DNA of 53,238 nucleotides, taken from positions 1 to 53,238 of the forward strand of contig CASEIL010000005.1 in assembly GCA_949288065.1 (NCBI GenBank), written 5' to 3'. Made by a program: the position numbers and the translations under genes. Positions 24,704 through 31,911 of the stretch are shown one piece after another. The number at the start of each line of letters is the position of its first letter. The stretch's first letter is position 1. The stretch is from an uncultured Phascolarctobacterium sp. (GTDB taxonomy: Bacteria; Bacillota; Negativicutes; Acidaminococcales; Acidaminococcaceae). The notes under the pieces are model-generated. The model ran no database searches. It was not told the origin of the DNA and saw only the letters and a program-made list of their open reading frames with translations.

Positions 24704-25506
24704 TATCTGGTCACCTCACATTTACCGCGTCTTACGCAGGTTTCGTAGCCTGCCTGCCCAATGCAGCTTAATACGTCCAGCGGGTCGCCGCAGGCGCAGG
24801 TCATCTGCCCCTGGTACAAAATATGCGCGTGGCTGGCCGGCACATATTTTAAAATGTGCCCCGAATGGGTAATAATCAAACCGCTGCGGCTGCTTTCCAG
24901 CGGGTTGTGCCCCTCGCAGCCGTGGCTTTTAATGCAGCAGGGCTTGTCGCAGCCCGCGCCGCCGCACGGCTCGGTGTGCAAAATATAGTTAACTGCCTTG
25001 CCTACAAGGGCAATGTTTTCAAGGTCAACGCCGCTTTCCGGCTCGTCCAGCAAAAGCAGGTCCGGCTGCTGCGCCATCAGCTGCAACAGCTCGCAGCGTT
25101 TTAACTCGCCGCCGCTAAAGCCATCGTTAACGCTGCGGTCAAGAAACTTATCCAGCCCCATCCATTTAGCCATGGTTTCAGCCTCTTCCGGCGTGGCGCC
25201 GCAAATTTCCACCATCTTGCGCAGCGAAAGCCCTCTAATCGTCGGCGGGCGCTGAATCATTACGCCCACGCCAAGCCTTGCCCTTTCGTCGCAGCTCATG
25301 TTCGTAATATCCTGCCCTTTAAAATAAATTTTGCCTTCTAAAATTTCGTAACGGTTAAAACCCATAATCGCGCCGATAAGCGTGGATTTGCCCGTGCCGT
25401 TTGGGCCGAACAGCACATGCACCTCGCCCGGTTTTATATGTAAATTAATATCGTTAAGTATTTTTCGTCCCTGTACGGCGACGGATAAATGCTCTATTTT
25501 TAACAC
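24703..25506 (-). CDS. sufC: SufC ATPase with a Cys-rich insertion and tail
   Basis: ABC-type ATPase of the Fe-S assembly system. Walker A is GPNGTGKST (about 34-42), the signature is FSGGELKR (about 129-136), Walker B is LLLLDEPESGVD and the H-loop is ITHSGH. Between Walker B and the H-loop there is an insertion with Cys residues (EPCGGAGCDKPCCIKSHGC), and the C-terminus adds CACG, LSC, ETC and GKC, about ten extra Cys in all. These are not part of the standard SufC fold. The start is GTG 25504-25506 with AAGG 8 nt upstream. First gene of the sufCB unit. Confidence 0.9.
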   Translation of the reverse strand: MLKIEHLSVAVQGRKILNDINLHIKPGEVHVLFGPNGTGKSTLIGAIMGFNRYEILEGKIYFKGQDITNMSCDERARLGVGVMIQRPPTIRGLSLRKMVEICGATPEEAETMAKWMGLDKFLDRSVNDGFSGGELKRCELLQLMAQQPDLLLLDEPESGVDLENIALVGKAVNYILHTEPCGGAGCDKPCCIKSHGCEGHNPLESSRSGLIITHSGHILKYVPASHAHILYQGQMTCACGDPLDVLSCIGQAGYETCVRRGKCEVTR

Positions 25507-25550
25507 GTAATTTACCTTCCTTCTTTAAGATTTGCTGTGATTGCGTTATC

Positions 25551-25559
25551 ATTATAACA
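25551..25559 (-). promoter_or_regulatory. Extended -10 promoter of sufCB
   Basis: TGTTATAAT on the minus strand, 45 nt upstream of the sufC start, with no good -35. It fits an extended -10 promoter. Confidence 0.55.
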
Positions 25560-25624
25560 TAGGTGCGCCATTAATTCCATACTTTTTTTGTAGGAATTTG
25601 CGCATAGCTAATTTACGCCACTTG

Positions 25625-25633
25625 TGCTACAAT
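25625..25633 (+). promoter_or_regulatory. Extended -10 promoter of lgt
   Basis: TGCTACAAT, about 30 nt before the lgt start codon, with no convincing -35. Sequence match only. Confidence 0.45.
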
Positions 25634-25663
25634 AATAACAACGCTTTACAGCAGGAGGTAACT

Positions 25664-26464
25664 ATGCATCAATATCTGTTTTACATCGGCGATTTCCCCA
25701 TCCGTATGTACGGTTTGGTTTTATGCATGAGCATTTTTTTAGCAACCGGCGTAGCATATTTTTTAGCCAGGCAGGACGGGCGCTGGCACGAGCATGTGCT
25801 CGATATAGGCATTTACGGCGGCTTCGCCGGATTAATCGGCGCGCGCCTGTGGGACGTGTTCTTTTTTGACTGGGATTATTACCAGCACCACCTTTTGGAG
25901 ATACCCTTTGTGTGGCAGGGCGGCATGGCGGTGCAGGGCGGCATTATTGCAGGCGTGCTGACGGGCATTTGGTACTGCAAGCGCCACAACATCGACTGGG
26001 TGGCCTTTGCCGATATTGTAACGCCTTCCATCCTTATCGGGCAGGCAGTGGGGCGCATGGCCAACCTGTTAAACGGCGACGCCTTCGGCACGCCCACCGG
26101 CGGCAACTTTGGCATTTTGTACCCCGCCGGTACGCTGGCCTACAAAACCTACGGCAGCCAGCCTTTGTGGCCCGCCGAAGTGTGGGAAGGGCAGCTGGAC
26201 GTGGTTATTTTTGCGCTGCTCTTAATCTTCCGCGCCTGCGGGCACGCACGCGGGCAGGTTATGTGCGTGTATGTAATGCTGTATTCCGCCGTGCGCTTTG
26301 GGCTTGAGATGCTGCGCGGCGACTATGTAGAACCGTTTTTGTTCGGGCTTAAATCCGCCCAGGCCACCAGCCTTATATTCTTTCTCCTTGCCCTCGCCGC
26401 CTTCATCTACTGCGGTTATAAAGATAAAAAGGAGAAGCAGGCAGTAAAAACCGGCAAAAAATAA
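25664..26464 (+). CDS. lgt: Prolipoprotein diacylglyceryl transferase
   Basis: Inner-membrane enzyme that transfers diacylglycerol from phosphatidylglycerol to the lipobox Cys of prolipoproteins. The 266 residues have about seven membrane helices, the signature GQAVGRMANLLNGDAFG, and the late RFGLEMLRGD motif. I chose ATG 25664 because GCAGGAGGT is just upstream and it gives the conserved N-terminus (FPIRMYGLVL); an upstream in-frame start at 25541 lies before the promoter. The DctP and 37.8-kb lipoproteins in this window are likely substrates. Confidence 0.95.
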   Translation: MHQYLFYIGDFPIRMYGLVLCMSIFLATGVAYFLARQDGRWHEHVLDIGIYGGFAGLIGARLWDVFFFDWDYYQHHLLEIPFVWQGGMAVQGGIIAGVLTGIWYCKRHNIDWVAFADIVTPSILIGQAVGRMANLLNGDAFGTPTGGNFGILYPAGTLAYKTYGSQPLWPAEVWEGQLDVVIFALLLIFRACGHARGQVMCVYVMLYSAVRFGLEMLRGDYVEPFLFGLKSAQATSLIFFLLALAAFIYCGYKDKKEKQAVKTGKK

Positions 26465-26466
26465 AC

Positions 26467-26512
26467 AAAAAGCTATCTGCCACAGCATAACGCCAAAGCA
26501 GATAGCTTTTTT
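26467..26512. terminator. Bidirectional terminator between lgt and the type III toxin gene
   Basis: AAAAGCTATCTGC / GCAGATAGCTTTT forms a 13-bp perfect stem with a 17-nt loop and T/A-rich flanks on both sides. Confidence 0.9.
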
Positions 26513-26957
26513 AATCTTCGATGCTTAATTCCTTATGAAAATATTGCAATGAAGAATTTTGTACAACAAATTTATTCTCCGGCCTGCCGGGAAATTTAAC
26601 AGCCTCTTTATACCGCTTTAAAAATTTTAAAAAGCCTGTTGTTACTCTATATTCACGTCCCAAAAGCGCTTTATAATCTTCCCTGCGGATAACAGCCCTT
26701 ACATCAGAAATATCTTCTTCCATATCTAACACAACAGATTTTGTATAATCAAGGCCTGCTCTTGCCTGTTTATCCGGCTGTTTGAGCTCTGTAAAAAATG
26801 CATACTGATGTTTTATATACGAACGAAATGGTATGCCAATATTAATGCCGTCAATTTGTATAACAATTATACAGTAAGGGCGCCCGTATTTTTGCAAAAT
26901 CTCTTTGTGCGCTGCGTGTTTTTGATAAAATTTATCGCTTAAAAGTTTATATATCAA
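26511..26957 (-). CDS. Type III toxin-antitoxin endoribonuclease, ToxN/TenpN-like
   Basis: A 148-residue protein recalling the TenpN branch of ToxN-like RNases. It has an N-terminal KLLSDKFYQKH, a central (I/V)-rich strand followed by GIPFRSYIKHQYAFFT, then GLDYTKSVVL, and a C-terminal SSLQYFHKEL. Such toxins cut mRNA and are held inactive by a repeat RNA antitoxin. The start is TTG 26955-26957 with AGGGTG 6 nt upstream; no ATG fits. Upstream, in the correct order, are a terminator, two pseudoknot-forming repeats and a consensus promoter. Family naming is by recall of motifs; the locus architecture is the stronger evidence. Confidence 0.82.
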   Translation of the reverse strand: MIYKLLSDKFYQKHAAHKEILQKYGRPYCIIVIQIDGINIGIPFRSYIKHQYAFFTELKQPDKQARAGLDYTKSVVLDMEEDISDVRAVIRREDYKALLGREYRVTTGFLKFLKRYKEAVKFPGRPENKFVVQNSSLQYFHKELSIED

Positions 26958-26984
26958 TTACTTCACCCTTGTTTTAAAGATAGC

Positions 26985-27016
26985 AAAAGGGCTTGTTGCA
27001 TAGCAGCAAGCCCCTT
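26985..27016 (-). terminator. Leaky terminator between antitoxin RNA repeats and toxin gene
   Basis: GGGCTTGCTGC / GCAACAAGCCC forms an 11-bp stem (one G-U pair) with a short loop, followed by TTTTGC and TTT. A terminator at this place sets the RNA-to-toxin ratio in type III loci. Confidence 0.85.
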
Positions 27017-27128
27017 CATCTATTTGAGCTTTCTTTTGTTTTACTTTCTCGTGGCTCTACGAGAAACTCATCTGTTTGAGCTTTTTTTATTTTTACAACC
27101 TCTCTGCTCTAAGAGGTTATCATCTTTC
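27014..27128 (-). ncRNA. Type III antitoxin RNA: two 52-nt pseudoknot repeats
   Basis: Two exact-length 52-nt repeats, 27124-27073 and 27072-27021, plus a partial third (GATGA) before the terminator. Repeat 1 has stem AACCTCT / AGAGGTT with loop TAGAGCAG. Repeat 2 has stem TTTCTCG / CGAGAAA with loop TAGAGCCA. Four of seven stem pairs differ and every change is compensated. In both units loop GAGC is complementary to GCTC in the A-rich tail (AAAGCTCAAA), giving an H-type pseudoknot as in ToxI. Repeats end in A-rich sequence where ToxN-type enzymes process the precursor. Confidence 0.9.
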
Positions 27129-27134
27129 ACATAT

Positions 27135-27163
27135 ATTATACCTAACCCTAACCAGCCAGTCAA
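27135..27163 (-). promoter_or_regulatory. Promoter of the type III toxin-antitoxin locus
   Basis: TTGACT, 17 nt, TATAAT on the minus strand. The start near 27128 is just ahead of repeat 1. Confidence 0.9.
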
Positions 27164-27497
27164 CTTACAGATATTTTGTTTTATGAACTTTTCGTAAATA
27201 TCATCCCTGCAAGCCTTGCTATTTTTGTATAAACTTGCAGTTTTATCATAGCCTTAACGGCGAATATAATTTACATTTTACTTAATGCATCATAAAAGTT
27301 TTTATTGTGATTTTGTAATTCATCATAAAAGGAAAATGTGAAACTTTTGTGAATTTTAAATCTCCGTTTCGTTCACAAAATTTCCGTTTCAAACAGCACC
27401 TTGAAAATTCATCATAAACAGTGAAATGTACCACTTATGATAAGTTATTTTCACAAACTGTTCAAAATCTTGCCCTTTTTATGTCAAATATCTTGTG
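27164..27497. other. Gene-free AT-rich region with CATCATAAA direct repeats
   Basis: No gene seen. Three copies of (A)TTCATCATAAA-type sequence occur at 27285-27298, 27317-27331 and 27407-27420. A 9-bp inverted repeat TTTTGTGAA / TTCACAAAA lies at 27345-27353 and 27372-27380, and TCTCCGTTTC / TTTCCGTTTC is directly repeated between. This could be operator sites or remains of a decayed gene or element. Confidence 0.4.
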
Positions 27498-27660
27498 TAT
27501 AATAAAACCATAGCAAGAGAGAACTTGCTAAAACCCTTCCCATCCTAATCCCCTGCAGGCGCTGTTTCTCTTTGTAAATGTTTTTTAGCTTATCCGCCCT
27601 GCGGCGGATTATTTATTACGCGGCGCAAAAAAGACGCTGCGATAAAACGCCGCCTACACA
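27498..27660 (+). other. Possible small RNA upstream of the bidirectional terminator
   Basis: TATAAT at 27498-27503 (no clear -35) is followed by three hairpins without an ORF: AGCAAG / CTTGCT with loop AGAGAA (27512-27529), ATCCGCC / GGCGGAT (27592-27609) and GCGGCG / CGCCGC (27620-27653). The strong terminator at 27661-27693 would end a plus-strand RNA of about 185 nt. I could not match it to a known RNA class. Confidence 0.35.
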
Positions 27661-27698
27661 AAAACCTCCGCAAGCATTGCTTACGGAGGTTTTTATTT
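27661..27698. terminator. Terminator of the polyamine operon
   Basis: AAAACCTCCG / CGGAGGTTTT forms a 10-bp stem with loop CAAGCATTGCTTA, with T-rich tracts on both strands. It lies 12 nt after the nspC stop on the minus strand. Confidence 0.9.
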
Positions 27699-27705
27699 TG
27701 CTTTG

Positions 27706-28911
27706 TTATCTGCCGAGGCGGCATTTAAAGTCGTTATAGGTAAATTGTTTTATCAGCGTAAGCTGCCCTGCTGCCGTACAGGCATAGATGGCAGGCAGCG
27801 GCATGCCGTTAAAGGTGTTGTTTTTGCAGGTGGTGTAAATGGCCATATCGCCAAACAGCAGCAAATCGCCTTCGCTAAGCGGCGCATCGAAGCTGTAATC
27901 GCCGATAACGTCGCCTGCCAGACAGGTCTGGCTGCCAAGGCGGAAGGTGACTACCTTTTCTTCCGCTTCGCCTGCGCCGTATAAAGGCGGGCGGTAGGGC
28001 ATTTCCAAAACGTCCGGCATGTGGCAGGCAGCGCTGGTATCGAGTATGGCAATGTTAGTAGCGCCGTTTTGGGTTACGTCCAGCACGCGCGTAGCAAGGT
28101 AGCCTGCGTTTAAGGCGCACGCCTCGCCCGGCTCTAAATAAACGGTTACGCCCCATTTTTGCTGCGCGGTGCGGATGCAGTCTTCCAAAAGTGCTATGTT
28201 ATAACCGGGGCGGGTAATGTGGTGCCCGCCGCCGAAGTTAAGCCACTGCATTTGCGGCAGCACGTCGCCGAAGCGTTCTTCCACAGCCTTGAGGGTCGTT
28301 GCCAAATCGTCCGCATCCTGCTCGCACAGGGTATGGAAGTGCAGCCCGTCCAGCAGCGCCAGCAGTTCCGGCGTCATGTTTGCGTCCCATTGCGCGCGGG
28401 TGGTGCCCATGCGGCTGCCGGGTGAGCAGGGGTCGTAAATGGCATGCCCCTCCTGCGTGGAACATTCCGGGTTTATACGCAGAGCAACGCTTTTGCCCGC
28501 CTGTTTGGCCAGCGCGCCAAACTTTTGCAGCTGCCGCGGCGAGTTAAACACAATGTGCCCGGCGTATTTTAACAACTCTTCAAACTCATCCTCACGGTAG
28601 GCGGCGCAAAAAACGTGTACCTCTTTGCCGGGCATTTCTTCCGCGCCAAGGCGTGCCTCATACAGCCCGCTGGCTTCCGTACCGGCAAGGTAAGGCGCCA
28701 GCACCGGGTACAAATCGTAGTTGCTGAAGGCCTTCTGCGCCAGCAAAATTTTGCAGCCCGTGTGCGCCGCCACGCCCGCCAGCACCTCGCCGTTGCGTTT
28801 TAGCTGTGCTTCGTCCAGTATATAGCAGGGCGTGGGCAGGCGACCAAACACTTCCTGCGGCAGTTTGCCGTGCAGCCCAGCAAATGGGGGCCTTGTATCT
28901 GCCGCGCCCAT
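27706..28911 (-). CDS. nspC: Carboxynorspermidine/carboxyspermidine decarboxylase
   Basis: PLP enzyme of the alanine-racemase fold that decarboxylates carboxy(nor)spermidine to (nor)spermidine. The PLP lysine is Lys60 in LLAQKAFS. HFHTLCEQ, NFGGGHHIT and YLEPGEA are typical of NspC. The 401-residue length is a little above the usual 365-390 because of an N-terminal extension; the start overlaps the dehydrogenase stop by 1 nt. It is the last step of the aspartate-semialdehyde-dependent spermidine route and the last gene of the operon. Confidence 0.93.
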   Translation of the reverse strand: MGAADTRPPFAGLHGKLPQEVFGRLPTPCYILDEAQLKRNGEVLAGVAAHTGCKILLAQKAFSNYDLYPVLAPYLAGTEASGLYEARLGAEEMPGKEVHVFCAAYREDEFEELLKYAGHIVFNSPRQLQKFGALAKQAGKSVALRINPECSTQEGHAIYDPCSPGSRMGTTRAQWDANMTPELLALLDGLHFHTLCEQDADDLATTLKAVEERFGDVLPQMQWLNFGGGHHITRPGYNIALLEDCIRTAQQKWGVTVYLEPGEACALNAGYLATRVLDVTQNGATNIAILDTSAACHMPDVLEMPYRPPLYGAGEAEEKVVTFRLGSQTCLAGDVIGDYSFDAPLSEGDLLLFGDMAIYTTCKNNTFNGMPLPAIYACTAAGQLTLIKQFTYNDFKCRLGR

Positions 28912-30170
28912 CAGTCTACCAGCACCGGGTTGTGGCTTTCGCTTCTCGGCAGGCCGTATTTATCCAGCGCGTCGAGGAACGGGTCCGGGTCGAACTCTTC
29001 CACGGTGTAAACGCCGGGTTTGTTCCATTTGCCGGTTAAAAGCATCATAGCGCCGCACATGGCCGGTACGCCGGTGGTGTAGCTAACGGCCTGGCTGCCA
29101 ACTTCTTTAAAGCATTCTTCGTGGTCGCACACGTTATAAATATAGTAAGTTTTATCCTTGCCGTCCTTTTTGCCGGTAAAAATGCAGCCGATGTTGGTTT
29201 TGCCCTTCGTGCGGGGGCCAAGGCTGGCCGGGTCGGGCAGCAGGGCTTTTAAGAATTTAATCGGCACAATTTCGTGGCCTTCAAACATTACCGGCGTGGT
29301 GCTCAGCATGCCCACGTTCTCAAGGCAGCGCATGTGGTCAAGGTAGCTCTGGCCAAAAGTCATAAAGAAGCGGATGCGTTTTACCTCGGGAATGTTCAGC
29401 GCCAGGCTTTCAATTTCCTCGTGGTGCAAAAGGTACATATCCTTGTGGCCAACCTGGTCAAAATCGTATTCGCGTTTAATGCTCATCGCGGGGATTTCTA
29501 CCCATTTGCCGTTTTCCCAATAACTGCCCGGGGCAGATACCTCGCGCAGGTTAACCTCGGGGTTAAAGTTGGTAGCGAAGGCATAGCCGTGGTCGCCGCC
29601 GTTGCAGTCTAAAATGTCGATGGTGTCGATAGTATCAAACTCGTGCTTTTTGGCATAAGCGCAGTAAGCCTGCGTTACGCCCGGGTCAAAACCGCAGCCC
29701 AAAAGTGCGGTAAGGCCTGCCTCTTCAAATTTTTTGCGGTAAGCCCACTGCCAGCTGTAATCAAAATAAGCGCTAAAGCCTGCTTCTTTGCAGCGTTTTT
29801 CGTAAACGGCGCGCCATTCGGGGTCGTCGGTGTTTTCCGGCTCGTAGTTGGCGGTATCCATATAGTTTACGCCGCAGGCCAGGCATGCGTCCATCACGGT
29901 TAAATCCTGATACGGCAGCGCAATGTTCATTACAAGGTCGGGCTTGTATTCGTTAATCAGCGCTTTCAGCTGTTCAACATCGTCGGCGTCCACCTGCGCG
30001 GTGGTAATTTTGGTAGCAGTTTTGCCCTTCAACTCTTCAGCAATTTTGTCGCATTTGGCTTTGGTGCGGCTGGCAATGCACAGCTCCGTAAAAATTTCGC
30101 TAACCTGGCAGCATTTGTGGATGGCAACGGTAGCAACGCCGCCCGCGCCGATAACAAGAACTCTACTCAT
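28911..30170 (-). CDS. Carboxynorspermidine/carboxyspermidine dehydrogenase (saccharopine dehydrogenase family)
   Basis: NADPH-dependent reductive condensation of putrescine (or diaminopropane) with L-aspartate semialdehyde to carboxyspermidine. The N-terminal Rossmann motif is GAGGVA (8-13) and the LYS1-like domain follows (ALPYQDLTVMDACLACGVNYMDTANYE). GCGFDPGVTQAY is the characteristic substrate-site segment. The 419-residue length fits the family. It precedes nspC with a 1-nt overlap, which makes the polyamine function more likely than saccharopine metabolism. Confidence 0.92.
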   Translation of the reverse strand: MSRVLVIGAGGVATVAIHKCCQVSEIFTELCIASRTKAKCDKIAEELKGKTATKITTAQVDADDVEQLKALINEYKPDLVMNIALPYQDLTVMDACLACGVNYMDTANYEPENTDDPEWRAVYEKRCKEAGFSAYFDYSWQWAYRKKFEEAGLTALLGCGFDPGVTQAYCAYAKKHEFDTIDTIDILDCNGGDHGYAFATNFNPEVNLREVSAPGSYWENGKWVEIPAMSIKREYDFDQVGHKDMYLLHHEEIESLALNIPEVKRIRFFMTFGQSYLDHMRCLENVGMLSTTPVMFEGHEIVPIKFLKALLPDPASLGPRTKGKTNIGCIFTGKKDGKDKTYYIYNVCDHEECFKEVGSQAVSYTTGVPAMCGAMMLLTGKWNKPGVYTVEEFDPDPFLDALDKYGLPRSESHNPVLVD

Positions 30171-30185
30171 TTTACAACTCTCCTT

Positions 30186-31043
30186 TTATTTATTATATAA
30201 TGCTAAAATTAATTCCCTTAAAACCTTGCAGGCCGTGGCGGTCGATACGCCGCTCGCGTCCAGCATCGGCGCCAGCTCGTTCACGTCCGCTCCGATAACA
30301 TTGGCACCGGCAACCGTGCGCAGCGCCTGTAAAAGCTGCACAAAACTTACGCCGCCGGCCTCCGGCGTGCCCGTCCCCGCAAAGGCGGAAGGGTCAAGGC
30401 AGTCCAAATCAATCGTAAAATACACCGGCGTGCCGTTTGCTTTCAGATGCGCCACAGTTTCCTCCAGCCCATCAAAGCTGAACTTCTGCATTTTGGTATG
30501 CTCTCTGGCAAAGGCAAATTCTTCGCGCTCGCCGCTGCGGATGCAGAACTGGTGGATACGCCCGTCGCCGACAAGCTCGTGGCAGCGGCGGATGACGCAG
30601 GCGTGGCTTAACTTTGCGCCGAGGTAATCGTCGCGCAAATCGGCGTGCGCATCAAAATGGATGATGTGTAAATCCGGGTACTTTTTCACAGCGGCACGCA
30701 CCGCGCCCAGCGTTACCAAATGCTCGCCGCCGAGTAAAAGCGGCAGCTTGCCGTCCGCCAAAATCTCTTCCGCGCGCGCTTCAATATCTGCCAAAGCAGC
30801 CTCGGAGCTGCCAAAGCACAATTCCATATCGCCGCTGTCAAACACCTTGCAGTCCGTTAAATCGGCGTCCTGATACGGGCTGTACGTTTCCAGCCCAAAG
30901 CTTTCGTGCCGCATCGCCGCAGGGCCAAAACGCGCTCCGGGGCGGAAGCTGGTGGTAGAATCGAACGGCGCGCCATACAGCACAATGCGGGCTTCGCTGT
31001 AATCGCAGTCGCAGCCGATAAAGGTTTCCACATTAGGCTTCAT
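30186..31043 (-). CDS. speB: Agmatinase
   Basis: Ureohydrolase that splits agmatine to putrescine and urea, using two Mn2+. Metal ligands sit in GGEHLVTLGA, HFDAHADLRDDY and TIDLDCLDPSAFAGTGTPEAGG, the three signatures of the arginase/agmatinase family. The 285-residue length fits SpeB. It overlaps speE by 1 nt. With the arginine decarboxylase upstream, it completes arginine to putrescine. Confidence 0.93.
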   Translation of the reverse strand: MKPNVETFIGCDCDYSEARIVLYGAPFDSTTSFRPGARFGPAAMRHESFGLETYSPYQDADLTDCKVFDSGDMELCFGSSEAALADIEARAEEILADGKLPLLLGGEHLVTLGAVRAAVKKYPDLHIIHFDAHADLRDDYLGAKLSHACVIRRCHELVGDGRIHQFCIRSGEREEFAFAREHTKMQKFSFDGLEETVAHLKANGTPVYFTIDLDCLDPSAFAGTGTPEAGGVSFVQLLQALRTVAGANVIGADVNELAPMLDASGVSTATACKVLRELILALYNK

Positions 31044-31897
31044 TATTTTTCTACCTCCTCAAGCATCTCCTCCAAAAAGGCGGGCAGGTAAAACGCGCCC
31101 TTGTGCAGGCGTGTGGTGTAATAGCGGGTGTGCATATTCAGCGCATCCCACGCCGCGCTGTCCAAATCGTCCAGCGGGTGGTATTTTTTGCTGGCAAAGC
31201 CAAACAGCCAGTAGCCCGCGGCATAGGTTGGTATGTGTGCCTGATACACCCTGCTGATGGGGAAAGTGTTAACAATACGCTTGTGGCTGCGCTGCATGGC
31301 GGCAGCGTCCTCCGCATAAAACGGGCTGCCCTGCTGGTTCACCATAATGCCGTCCTCGCGCAGAGCGTTGTAGCAGCTGCCGTAAAACTCGCGCGTAAAC
31401 AGCCCCTCCGAAGGCCCGAACGGGTCGGTGGAATCGACAATAATTAAATCGTATTCCTCCTCGCAGCGGCGGATAAATTTCAGCGCGTTGCCAAAATAAA
31501 CATGCACGCGGCGGTCATCCATACGGCAGGCGTTGCTGGGCAGATAGGTGCGGCAGGCTTCGATAACCTGCGGGTCCATCTCAACTAAATCAATGCGCTG
31601 CACACGGTCGTAGCGGGTCAGCTCGCGCACTACGCCGCCGTCGCCCGCGCCAATAACTAAAATATCCTTAATGCCCTTGTGCACCGCCATCGGCACATGG
31701 GTAATCATCTCGTCGTAAATAAATTCGTCCCTTTCGGTAAGCATTACGTTGCCGTCAAGGGTCAGCACGCGCCCAAACTCCGGCGTTTCAAAAATGTCAA
31801 TGCGCTGAAACTCGCTCTGTTTGGAATATAAATGCCTGTCAACCCTGATGCTGTGCTTAACGTCCGGGGTATGAAACTCACTGAACCACATTTCCAT
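31043..31897 (-). CDS. speE: Spermidine synthase (polyamine aminopropyltransferase)
   Basis: Transfers aminopropyl from decarboxylated S-adenosylmethionine to putrescine. Landmarks are the N-terminal WFSEFHTPD, the nucleotide-binding VIGAGDGGVVREL, and IIVDSTDPFGPSEGLFTREFY with the catalytic Asp; 284 residues. The S-adenosylmethionine decarboxylase (SpeD) it needs is not in the window. Its presence beside the carboxyspermidine route is notable. Confidence 0.94.
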   Translation of the reverse strand: MEMWFSEFHTPDVKHSIRVDRHLYSKQSEFQRIDIFETPEFGRVLTLDGNVMLTERDEFIYDEMITHVPMAVHKGIKDILVIGAGDGGVVRELTRYDRVQRIDLVEMDPQVIEACRTYLPSNACRMDDRRVHVYFGNALKFIRRCEEEYDLIIVDSTDPFGPSEGLFTREFYGSCYNALREDGIMVNQQGSPFYAEDAAAMQRSHKRIVNTFPISRVYQAHIPTYAAGYWLFGFASKKYHPLDDLDSAAWDALNMHTRYYTTRLHKGAFYLPAFLEEMLEEVEK

Positions 31898-31911
31898 TTT
31901 TACTCACCCTC

